Shown in pieces: positions 1-5,871 of a stretch of 11,770 bases of DNA. Under the pieces are notes generated by a model, which saw only the letters and a program-made list of their open reading frames with translations, did no database searches and was not told the origin of the DNA. Made by a program: the position numbers and the translations under genes. Source of the DNA: Polyangiaceae bacterium (GTDB lineage Bacteria > Myxococcota_A > Polyangia > Polyangiales > Polyangiaceae); assembly GCA_022447485.1 (NCBI GenBank), contig JAKVCH010000056.1, positions 1-11,770 of the forward strand. The letters are read 5' to 3'. Numbering within the stretch: the first letter of the stretch is position 1; every line of letters starts with the position of its first letter.

Positions 1-459
1 GCCGAGCTCCTCCAGAGAATTCCTCCCATTCTTCTCATCCTCATACGTCCTTTTCCACCTTTCACCCCACTCGACCATCCCAGAGCGAAAGTCAAAGGCC
101 AGGCAGCTTCACAAATTCGGACCCGCTATTCAATAGGCAATTATCAAGGCTTGGAGCGTCTGGGAATTCCAATCGCAGTCGGCGCTGCTCGTGGCTTGTG
201 TCAGAGTCTATTTTATGAGCGTTCGTGGAGAGCTGCTGGAAGGCAACCGCCCCCCTGCCGAAGCCCTGAACAACGGCCGCAGCATTGCCGACGGGGATGC
301 GCTAGCGCATCTAAATTTTGGGGGCAAGGTAGGGGTTCGCCAGACTTTCGATTTCGATGACCGATCTGCTGTTCGGGGTGTAGCAGCGAGCGAAAACTGA
401 GCCCCAATTGCACTAATTATGGAGGCACAATCTTCGGAAAAGATATCGACACATTGACA
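1..459. other. Gene-poor stretch, no convincing gene
   Basis: Short overlapping frames exist here. The best is a 69-codon plus-strand frame starting at a GTG at 191 and ending at 400. It has no ribosome binding site and no recognisable motif, and frames on both strands are open over the same stretch, as expected of a GC-richer non-coding or decayed segment. A 16-bp perfect palindrome lies at 296-311. I see no RNA gene or terminator for the adjacent minus-strand gene that ends at 460; only a 5-bp inverted repeat (ATCTT/AAGAT) lies nearby. Confidence 0.5.
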
Positions 460-1041
460 TTAGAATCTTTTCCAATCTTTCGGCTCGACAAGCCAGACGC
501 CGTCAAATCGCGCGAACTGCGCAGCCAGCAAATCACTGACGCAGACCACAGGCGTGAGAGAATCAAGCATAAACAGCCGAGCATTGCCCACTATCTCCCA
601 ATTCAAAACGACCTTATCAACTTGATCGATTACCCCATAGCTCATCGTAAATACGGAAGCCTCTCGATCTAGAGCGTCTAAGAAACATAACGGTCGAAGA
701 ACCGAATACCCTGCCCGACGTTCTCCGTGAAAAAGAACCTCAACAGGTAGCAGTTCAAACTCAGACTGCGGGACAACGTCTTTTATCAGCTCAGCCACCT
801 CGCTCGAGACAACCCGCGAGGGACCAACGACAAAGGTGGAGGGCCAGTTCTCAGACGCCGAGACATCGATCAATACTCCCTCGGGCCAAACATGCGCAAT
901 TGCCTCCTTGCCAGCTAACGGCACCCCCGCAAGCGTGGGCATATCTACAAATCGTGCCCTGAATTCACCTTTGGGCTTACTGCTTCTTGAAGTCCAAATT
1001 CTCAATTTCAATATCCGCTTCAATAGTGAGGGTCTATCCAC
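460..1041 (-). CDS. Imm11/DUF1629-like immunity protein (orphan)
   Basis: The 193-residue cytosolic-looking protein has no signal peptide or membrane segment. Its layout matches the Imm11 family (PF07791, DUF1629; 'immunity MXAN_0049 protein'). A variable N-terminus is followed by VVSSEVAELI (77-86, the helix after a conserved 'S'), ELLPVEV (96-102), and a GYSVLRPL...LDALDREAS segment (111-129). Then come the paired strands VVLNWEIVGNARLFML (144-159) and VVCVSDLLAA (165-174) ending in a 'GV' turn (181-182). Members are thought to neutralise secreted polymorphic toxins delivered by neighbours. The start is GTG at 1041, with a weak AAGG about ten bases upstream; no in-frame ATG lies further upstream. 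ATG at residue 34 is an alternative but would remove 33 residues. No toxin gene is recognisable beside it. The next gene upstream on the same strand is the cysteine-rich gene at 1408-1902. The family call comes from motif pattern, not a search. Confidence 0.68.
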   Translation of the reverse strand: MDRPSLLKRILKLRIWTSRSSKPKGEFRARFVDMPTLAGVPLAGKEAIAHVWPEGVLIDVSASENWPSTFVVGPSRVVSSEVAELIKDVVPQSEFELLPVEVLFHGERRAGYSVLRPLCFLDALDREASVFTMSYGVIDQVDKVVLNWEIVGNARLFMLDSLTPVVCVSDLLAAQFARFDGVWLVEPKDWKRF

Positions 1042-1407
1042 GAAAGGCGGACCTTGTTGTTCGTGAGTGGTCGCGTAGGGTCTTGATTTTGCCCACGTTG
1101 TCTACCGGAGTATCATCACCAACGAGTCTCGGTCGTACGCTGCGTGAGGTTTAATCCTAGTAAATCCAATCGCACTGCTTCCGTCTAGACGCTCTTGCGA
1201 TTCATTTGAAGGACAGCCTAAGTGCAGTGGGTGAGGGTCGCTGACGATAATCATGTGATAACACGCACCAATCTAAGCTGCTACTTTTCATGATGTTAAT
1301 AACGCATAACTAATAGTAAAAAATTCTATCAACAGGGTAGTCATCAAGAAGATCACAACTCAACTCTCATGAGGAGTCAACAAGGGAAGCTCTATCTAGT
1401 TAATGAA
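1042..1407. other. Intergenic region, nothing recognised
   Basis: This stretch separates two minus-strand genes and is AT-rich around 1280-1340. No frame of useful length, tRNA-like fold or strong terminator is visible. A small inverted repeat (CTAGTT-AATG-AACTAG, 1396-1411) overlaps the stop codon of the cysteine-rich gene at its 3' end. It has no strong T tract, so I do not call it a terminator. The promoter of the immunity gene should lie here, but I cannot point to a convincing -35/-10 pair. Confidence 0.4.
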
Positions 1408-1902
1408 CTAGTAGCCATAGCAGATGAAGTGTTGCAACTTGAGCTCTCTGCCGCACTCACATTCCATGTCTAAGTTTGAAAAGCAAAACTCCGCTCCTTG
1501 AAATTCAATAGGAGTAGCATAGCCCAAAACCTCAGCGTCTTCGCAGGGAGTCGCCGTTTGGCACGGGCCGGGGGGGAGTTTCTTTAGAAACTCTTGATGT
1601 TCAGCTGAGCAATAAAGGTCTTGGATTCCAAGCTCAGCCGCACAAGCACAACGATCACTTGAATTTTCAAAACAATAGTCCCAGCGCATTTCTTCGTAGG
1701 CATACGAACGCAACGGAGGCGAGCTATCGCACGAAATATGCTTAGTACATGCTGCTCCAAGGGCGGCTGGCTTCTTGGTCGTGGAGGGTGTTCTCTTCTT
1801 TCGATCTTCCCGATGAGTCTTGGTCGCCGATAACGTCGTGTTTTCTGCCAAGCTGGTTGAATTGTGTGGTGAGGTTAGTTGAGGAGCGCAACTTTGGGAC
1901 AA
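1408..1902 (-). CDS. Cysteine-rich protein with two six-Cys modules
   Basis: I do not recognise this 164-residue protein, but its architecture is clear. Residues 6-50 form a Ser/Thr/Lys-rich linker. Residues 52-98 and 114-161 are two copies of one module: C-x5-C-x18-C-x7-C-x-C-x10-C (Cys 52, 58, 77, 85, 87, 98) and C-x5-C-x19-C-x7-C-x-C-x10-C (Cys 114, 120, 140, 148, 150, 161). Residue similarity backs the spacing: YCFEN/FCFSN, CAC..ELG/CEC.REL and LYC/FIC. Six paired cysteines per module suggest three disulfides and an extracytoplasmic location. The only start in the frame is TTG at 1902, without a ribosome binding site, and no signal peptide follows it. Reading upstream in the same frame gives a hydrophobic leader interrupted by TAA at 1909-1911, so the gene may be a recent pseudogene or contain a base error. 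It could be a secreted effector, inhibitor or structural protein; the sequence does not decide. Confidence 0.5.
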   Translation of the reverse strand: MSQSCAPQLTSPHNSTSLAENTTLSATKTHREDRKKRTPSTTKKPAALGAACTKHISCDSSPPLRSYAYEEMRWDYCFENSSDRCACAAELGIQDLYCSAEHQEFLKKLPPGPCQTATPCEDAEVLGYATPIEFQGAEFCFSNLDMECECGRELKLQHFICYGY

Positions 1903-1908
1903 AAAAAC

Positions 1909-1971
1909 TTAAGGAAGCCCAATCAGGATTGGCATATCGACAAATCTTACCAAGGAAGAAGTTGCACTCAT
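1909..1971 (-). pseudogene. Leader peptide in frame with Cys-rich gene, ending in TAA
   Basis: An ATG at 1969-1971, with AGG six bases upstream, opens 20 codons that end in TAA at 1909-1911. The frame is the same as that of the cysteine-rich gene, which resumes two codons later (VFLSQSC). If the TAA were a sense codon the product would have 187 residues, with an N-terminal hydrophobic run MPILIGLP-x-VFL before the first cysteine, resembling a signal peptide. The segment RFVDMPILIGLP also matches RFVDMPTLAGVP of the immunity protein (residues 30-41). It could therefore be a fragment of a related gene rather than a true leader. Confidence 0.35.
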
Positions 1972-2626
1972 TTCAGCCTATTTCCAGCCGGCGCTTAGGG
2001 CAAGATCTGAGAGTTGTTCGAATCCGATCCCCAAGGTGCTTTCGAGTTCAGACACTCTGGCGCAGCGTTTAGGCTGCCAGAATTCTACGCGAGGAGAAAC
2101 CACTGCTCACGCCGCCGCGTTTGCGCTACGTACTTCAGGTACGCCTCGTTGACCGAATGTCTGGGAGCAGAAGAACCCCAACTGCACCGAGACGTTAGAG
2201 TCGCTCTCCACTGTCCTTGAAAGGCATGGTCAAGAGGCGGTTTTTGAACGCGGCTGGCTCTCGTCGATTGAAGCAGAATGTAGGTGAGATGGCGATGGCC
2301 ATGGAAGTCCTGAAGGAGGAGATAAAGGGCGGTCGTAACGGACTCAAGCTGTTTCGCCTTGAGGCGTCGCGTTTTCAAGAAAGCCCCGTTTCGGTCCGCT
2401 CAGTCGACTGCTGACCTGTGCCTCAGAACAAACCTCTAAGGCCGAATAATAATCTACCTAAGTTAACTCAATTTAGTCACTTGCTACCTCAGGCGAAAAG
2501 AACAGTAATTCTAATAAATGACTCAACACTTCCATTTATTTAAAATATTTTCGAACACTTAAACGACCTGGTCATATTCTCCAAACCTGGTTGCGGTGAC
2601 GCTTCCTTATCATTAGTCAGCCCATC
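1972..2626. other. Degenerate and promoter-bearing intergenic region
   Basis: From 1972 to about 2420 several short frames overlap on both strands and none has a plausible start and motif. The exception, a possible transposase-like coiled-coil remnant, is listed separately. From about 2420 to 2626 the sequence becomes AT-rich (runs such as TTTATTTAAAATATTTT near 2536-2552), as expected of the promoter region of the secreted-protein unit starting at 2627. I could not pick a specific -35/-10 pair with confidence. No terminator hairpin for a plus-strand gene is evident. Confidence 0.4.
2217..2414 (+). pseudogene. Possible remnant with IS3 OrfA-like coiled coil
   Basis: The 65-codon frame contains RRLKQNVGEMAMAMEVLKEE (18 residues resembling the C-terminal leucine-zipper helix of IS3-family OrfA proteins, which typically read 'LK..VGEL.ME...LK'). 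It lacks the N-terminal helix-turn-helix that should precede that helix: the upstream codons hit a TAG at about 2196. No DDE-domain OrfB follows and no terminal inverted repeats are visible. It is either a decayed insertion-sequence scrap or a chance coiled-coil-like frame. Confidence is low and depends on one short stretch. Confidence 0.2.
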
Positions 2627-3205
2627 ATGACTAGCTCAATTAAGCTACTTGGAACACTCATTGTGGTTCCCGTCGTGGCGGTTCTCGCATGGACTTTGGT
2701 AGGTCCCACCGACTCTACCGCGCGGCGGCCGAGGACAACGCCCCCGTCCAAAGCATCGCTCGTGGTCACTGAGGTCCACGAGCCTCAATCTCGCCGACTC
2801 AACCGTCATCGCCCCGCCTCAGAAGACCAGCCCCTTCAAGCCGTCAAAGAGAAGGTCGCGCCCGAAGCAACCGAGGACGCCGATGTCGATATCGAGACTG
2901 AACTCGAGCATCGCTTTCAATCCGATGTTCCTTCAAGTCGCGGAACAGAGATCGAATCGGAAGTGCTCGCCGGCTTCGACGGTCACGGTCGGTTGGAGAC
3001 AGTCGAATGTAAGTCGAAGACCTGCCGCATCGAAGCTTCTTTCGAAAACGCGGACGAGGAAAAGTCTCTCTTCGAGAGCTTCTTTCTGAGCGACGACTAC
3101 AAGCTTGGAATGGCTGGAACCGTGTCGAGTCGTCATGTGGAGGAAGATGGCCGAGTGAGCTTTCGCCTCTACCTCTACGAGCAAGTTGATCCCGGTTTCG
3201 AATAA
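2627..3205 (+). CDS. Exported or membrane-anchored hypothetical protein
   Basis: The 192-residue protein starts at an ATG with only a weak upstream purine signal. Residues 6-26 form one hydrophobic helix (LLGTLIVVPVVAVLAWTLVG) after a short N-terminus with a single lysine, so it is either an uncleaved anchor or a signal peptide. Residues 28-110 are polar, charged and proline-rich, probably disordered, with an acidic stretch near 80-95. The C-terminal domain (about 105-192) contains VECKSKTCRIE (126-136). This 'VEC.s..CR.e' pattern with two close cysteines recurs in secreted myxobacterial proteins and is probably a disulfide-stabilised strand pair. The gene lies 30 bases upstream of a second secreted gene and probably shares its transcript. 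The function is unknown. The C-terminal domain probably works outside the cytoplasmic membrane. Confidence 0.8.
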   Translation: MTSSIKLLGTLIVVPVVAVLAWTLVGPTDSTARRPRTTPPSKASLVVTEVHEPQSRRLNRHRPASEDQPLQAVKEKVAPEATEDADVDIETELEHRFQSDVPSSRGTEIESEVLAGFDGHGRLETVECKSKTCRIEASFENADEEKSLFESFFLSDDYKLGMAGTVSSRHVEEDGRVSFRLYLYEQVDPGFE

Positions 3206-3235
3206 AGCCGGCATCTTGAAAAGGAAAATAAGAGA

Positions 3236-3685
3236 ATGAAAAACTACATTAAGAAACTCGCTATCCTCGCCGGAACCTCCATCGTAGCACTCGCACCGAT
3301 GGCCTCAGCCGGACAGCGTGTGATGCCGGCATCCGGTCACCCCTATGATAGCCGCGTGAGCAACTCTGCCTACACTTTCGACTCGAAGGTTTGTAACGGA
3401 ACCTCTTCTTGGCAGCTCTGGAACACTCCCCTCGTCATCGACACCTCGGAAACAAGTGTCAGCGTCTACCAAACAAAGAACTCAGGTGACGCGCAAAGTC
3501 GCGTCGTGAGCTTCAATTCATCCGGCACTGTAAACTCGTTCTCTGGCGGCTGGACAAGCAGCAGCAGTGTGGGCTCAGTGAACGTACCCAGCTCAGGTAC
3601 CGTATTTATACAGAGCCGACTCCGCATCTCTTCGAGCACGGTCAGAGAGGGCTGCATCACAAGCTTCCGCGCTTACCCTAACTAA
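3236..3685 (+). CDS. Small Sec-secreted hypothetical protein
   Basis: The 149-residue product has a textbook Sec signal peptide: MKNYIKK n-region, hydrophobic core LAILAGTSIVALAPM, and an A-S-A cleavage site after residue 25. The mature part is about 124 residues, rich in Ser, Thr and Gly, and alternates hydrophobic and polar residues in a way that suggests a beta-sheet protein. It has exactly two cysteines (53 and 140), near the ends of the mature chain and likely to form one disulfide. No lipobox, repeat or catalytic motif is visible. The ATG has a good AAGGAA ribosome binding site (3221-3226), stronger than that of the gene before it. This second gene may therefore be the more abundant product. 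A strong terminator follows at 3703. The family is not recognised; a secreted periplasmic or extracellular beta-sandwich is my inference. Confidence 0.85.
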   Translation: MKNYIKKLAILAGTSIVALAPMASAGQRVMPASGHPYDSRVSNSAYTFDSKVCNGTSSWQLWNTPLVIDTSETSVSVYQTKNSGDAQSRVVSFNSSGTVNSFSGGWTSSSSVGSVNVPSSGTVFIQSRLRISSSTVREGCITSFRAYPN

Positions 3686-3702
3686 AGCAAAGAGCGATCA
3701 TT

Positions 3703-3737
3703 GAGTCTCGTTCTTGCCAAGGGCAAGAACGAGACTC
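3703..3737 (+). terminator. Strong intrinsic terminator of secreted-protein unit
   Basis: A perfect 16-bp stem (3703-3718 pairing with 3722-3737, arm GAGTCTCGTTCTTGCC) closes a 3-base loop and is followed by TTCATTTTCCTTC. It begins 17 bases after the stop codon of the secreted-protein gene, so it should end that transcript. Confidence 0.85.
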
Positions 3738-3821
3738 TTCATTTTCCTTCGCCACCGCACTTACTCACCCCGTCCCCCCTCGCCTATTCTTGCTCTTCCA
3801 GCGCTTCGAAAGCACGACCGA

Positions 3822-3861
3822 GTGGCGATTGTCATTATGTGCCACGACAATCAAGCGCCAC
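3822..3861. repeat. Inverted repeat with bulge
   Basis: GTGGCGATTGTC (3822-3833) pairs with GACAATC plus GCCAC (3846-3852 and 3857-3861), with a four-base bulge (AAGC). A second GCCAC at 3841-3845 offers alternative pairing inside the loop. There is no T tract, so it is not an ordinary terminator. It lies between two convergent genes. Confidence 0.5.
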
Positions 3862-3895
3862 AGATGCCCTCGGGATTATTTGAACCCAATCGCTG

Positions 3896-3979
3896 GAGTC
3901 ACCCCTTGAATAAGAAGAGTGACTCTCATTCGAGAAACAAACTTCTCTAGACAAGACGCTTGAGAAGATAGAGTCACTC
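3896..3979 (-). terminator. Three-arm inverted repeat, likely terminator of the glycosyltransferase gene
   Basis: GAGTGACTCT (3917-3926) can pair with AGAGTCACTC (3970-3979) in a 10-bp stem over a 43-base loop, or with GAGTCAC (3896-3902) in a 7-bp stem over a 16-base loop. The element starts four bases beyond the stop of the minus-strand glycosyltransferase gene. On that strand it is followed by TTCTTATT, so termination is the simplest role. The long loop and the third arm are unusual for an intrinsic terminator. Confidence 0.45.
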
Positions 3980-3983
3980 AGCT

Positions 3984-5306
3984 TCAACTTACCCAAAGTC
4001 CCATCCCAAAAAACTTTGTCATCTCGCTCGAGTAATAGACCTCAACAACCAACAATAGCGCCAGAAAAGCATTCAAGATGTTCGTATTGCGAGTAAGTTT
4101 AACCTGCAACACGAGAAGACTCACAATCGCAATATACGGACACATATGTCTCATGAAGTTCATATGTATGGCGCTCTCGCCTTCCAAAAGGACCGCATGA
4201 AAGTAAAACACCCCCAAAAAAAACAAAAATAACGCGATTAGAAAAGCCTTCTCTTCGCCCTTTTCCCGAACAAGATAGAACGAATACAGTACGATAAAAG
4301 CCAAAAGAACGATCATGATCACGTTACTGAGCCGAATCGCGGGATGGTCATGAAGTGTAAACGACCGGAATATATTGAGAGGGTCAAAAGACAAGGTAGA
4401 TTCCCCGGTTTTCGACCATCCTTTTGTCACAGCCTCATAATAAATATTCCACTTGCCAAATTGGATATGCGAGTAGAGAAAGAACGAAGCTAGTGACAGA
4501 CAGCCCGCTACAGGAGCTACGAAAAAATAGCTCTTTTTAATAATGCTTCGATAATCAAACTTCTCTTTCAATAAAAGATAAAAGACAGGGAGCGTGGTAA
4601 CAAGAATCCCCGTTGTTTTCACCAGGGTGACGAGAAAGCAGGATAAGGTCAGACCCGCCATGTACTTATGGGAGTAGGACTCAGATAGTTTCACGGAGCA
4701 AAAAATTGTCAGCAATAAGAAAAGAGCCAATAACGGCTCCGCATACGCCGAAAAGAAATAGATAGAACCCGGGTAAAAAATTAAGACCAAGACACTAAGT
4801 AGCCCTTGAAGACTAATTGAATTCGACTTCATCGAGGCAAATTTGAGCATCAAGAAAATAATCAACAAAAACGAAAGCTGATTCATTAATTGAATACTGT
4901 ATTGCAGCGGTACCTTAAATACCTTTGAGATTGTACTTCCCAAGAATGGAATCAGTGGAAAAAACGTCACATTGCAGATATTAGGATTGTTTCCTCGGGT
5001 AGAATCACTGCAGTGATATCCATTCTTAGCAATATGGTAATACCATTGCCCGTCCCAGCCACCCAAGCGACTGTAAAGTCGGGTCATAGGACGAGGTGAA
5101 ACAACGCTCTCACCATAATCCGTGACAACTATCCACTTCCCTTTCAGCTGATAAGGACGCAACGAAGTTATATTCGAATAGACCAGTGCGTAGGAGAGAA
5201 GAAAAAGAAAAAGTCCAAGAAGATAAAGCGACTTTTTAGATTTGAAAGTATAGCGGGACGGCGCTTTTCCCTCTGAAGAGGAAGGAATTCCTGGAGAACT
5301 CTCCAT
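3984..5306 (-). CDS. PIG-V-like membrane glycosyltransferase
   Basis: Read from ATG at 5306, the protein has 440 residues. It belongs to the multi-pass GT-C fold class and resembles PIG-V/GT76-type mannosyltransferases, which transfer a sugar from a polyprenyl-phosphate donor on the outer face of the membrane. Evidence: a first membrane helix (about 27-43); an extracytoplasmic loop with GGWDGQWYYHIAKNGY (82-97), the family's 'WDG..Y..IA..GY' signature with its catalytic-type Asp; FFPLIP (115-120); SAYAEPLL (186-193), matching the 'S.Y.E.LF' signature; several more helices; and NFMRHMCP (383-390) before the last ones. The frame extends to a TTG at 5384, but AGAGG lies 11 bases before the ATG and the TTG has no such site, so I prefer the ATG. 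The gene stands alone. Its base composition is visibly AT-richer than the exporter or methyltransferase genes, hinting at acquisition. Acceptor and sugar are unknown. Confidence 0.8.
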   Translation of the reverse strand: MESSPGIPSSSEGKAPSRYTFKSKKSLYLLGLFLFLLSYALVYSNITSLRPYQLKGKWIVVTDYGESVVSPRPMTRLYSRLGGWDGQWYYHIAKNGYHCSDSTRGNNPNICNVTFFPLIPFLGSTISKVFKVPLQYSIQLMNQLSFLLIIFLMLKFASMKSNSISLQGLLSVLVLIFYPGSIYFFSAYAEPLLALFLLLTIFCSVKLSESYSHKYMAGLTLSCFLVTLVKTTGILVTTLPVFYLLLKEKFDYRSIIKKSYFFVAPVAGCLSLASFFLYSHIQFGKWNIYYEAVTKGWSKTGESTLSFDPLNIFRSFTLHDHPAIRLSNVIMIVLLAFIVLYSFYLVREKGEEKAFLIALFLFFLGVFYFHAVLLEGESAIHMNFMRHMCPYIAIVSLLVLQVKLTRNTNILNAFLALLLVVEVYYSSEMTKFFGMGLWVS

Positions 5307-5871
5307 CGGTACACAAGCCTCTTGTTCGTTTTTTGACAATAAGGACACACCCGATCTTACGACACATGCACCCTTGAGATCCAAGAATATCGAAATCTAA
5401 ACTAAAGTTTTGACGGCAGGCCAAAAAGAACTCTCCAATAAGCCACACCGAGAAGACTCTCTAAAAAGAGATGCATCGATTGGATTCTCTCGGCCAGTCA
5501 TTTCTAGCTTGAGCAAAGATTGATGACCTGCGAACTCTCGTCGAGATTGAATACACGCTCTCAAACAACGAAAGGGGACTTTCTACAATCTTAGCCTGCT
5601 CTTCCTCCGTCAACTCAAAATAACACCGCAAACGAATCTAGCGGCCACACAAATCCTCCGTAGATTGAAAATCACCCTCTTTGTGCCCGAACGTCGCTCC
5701 CCTAGGTGAAGTATGAAGAGGCGCATTGCTATGATGCCCAGTGCTGAAAGTTCAACAAACCAAGCTCCACGACTCTCGAACCCGAGGCGATTGCTCTTGG
5801 AGTACCTGGGCTCCGCATACCACGAGACAACTCACCGCAATGCTGTCAACGAGCAGCGCGTCGGCGACTCA
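5307..5871. other. Gene-poor stretch between two minus-strand genes
   Basis: The segment should hold the promoter of the glycosyltransferase gene near 5320-5460. A minus-strand frame at 5461-5637 with protein-like composition is listed separately. The plus-strand 62-codon frame at 5713-5901 overlaps the end of the DUF4253 gene and shows no ribosome binding site or motif. No RNA gene or clear terminator for the DUF4253 gene was found. Confidence 0.4.
5461..5637 (-). pseudogene. Possible remnant of an unrecognised gene
   Basis: On the minus strand a frame of 58 sense codons follows a TAG at 5638-5640 and ends at TAG 5461-5463. Its product includes IRLRCYFELTEEEQAKIVE, with an amphipathic, protein-like composition. 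Upstream of the TAG, the same frame stays open for about 40 more codons (including GHKEGDFQSTEDLCGR) back to a TGA near 5752. No start codon with a ribosome binding site precedes either part. This suggests, without proving, a decayed gene with an in-frame nonsense codon. I do not recognise the family, and chance is possible. Confidence 0.25.

Noticed and set aside
191..400. 69-codon plus-strand frame from a GTG
   Set aside because: No ribosome binding site, no recognisable motif, and frames on the other strand and in another plus frame are equally open over the same bases.
1909..1911. Programmed stop-codon readthrough or recoding in the cysteine-rich gene
   Set aside because: The codon is TAA, which is not used for selenocysteine or pyrrolysine, and no recoding structure is visible. 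Mutation or base error is simpler.
1749..2220. Plus-strand frames opposite the cysteine-rich gene and its upstream region
   Set aside because: They are antisense to a frame with strong internal-repeat evidence, and have no start signal or motif.
5307..5384. Upstream TTG start adding 26 residues to the glycosyltransferase
   Set aside because: The added residues are not family-like and the TTG has no ribosome binding site, while ATG 5306 has AGAGG at a workable distance.
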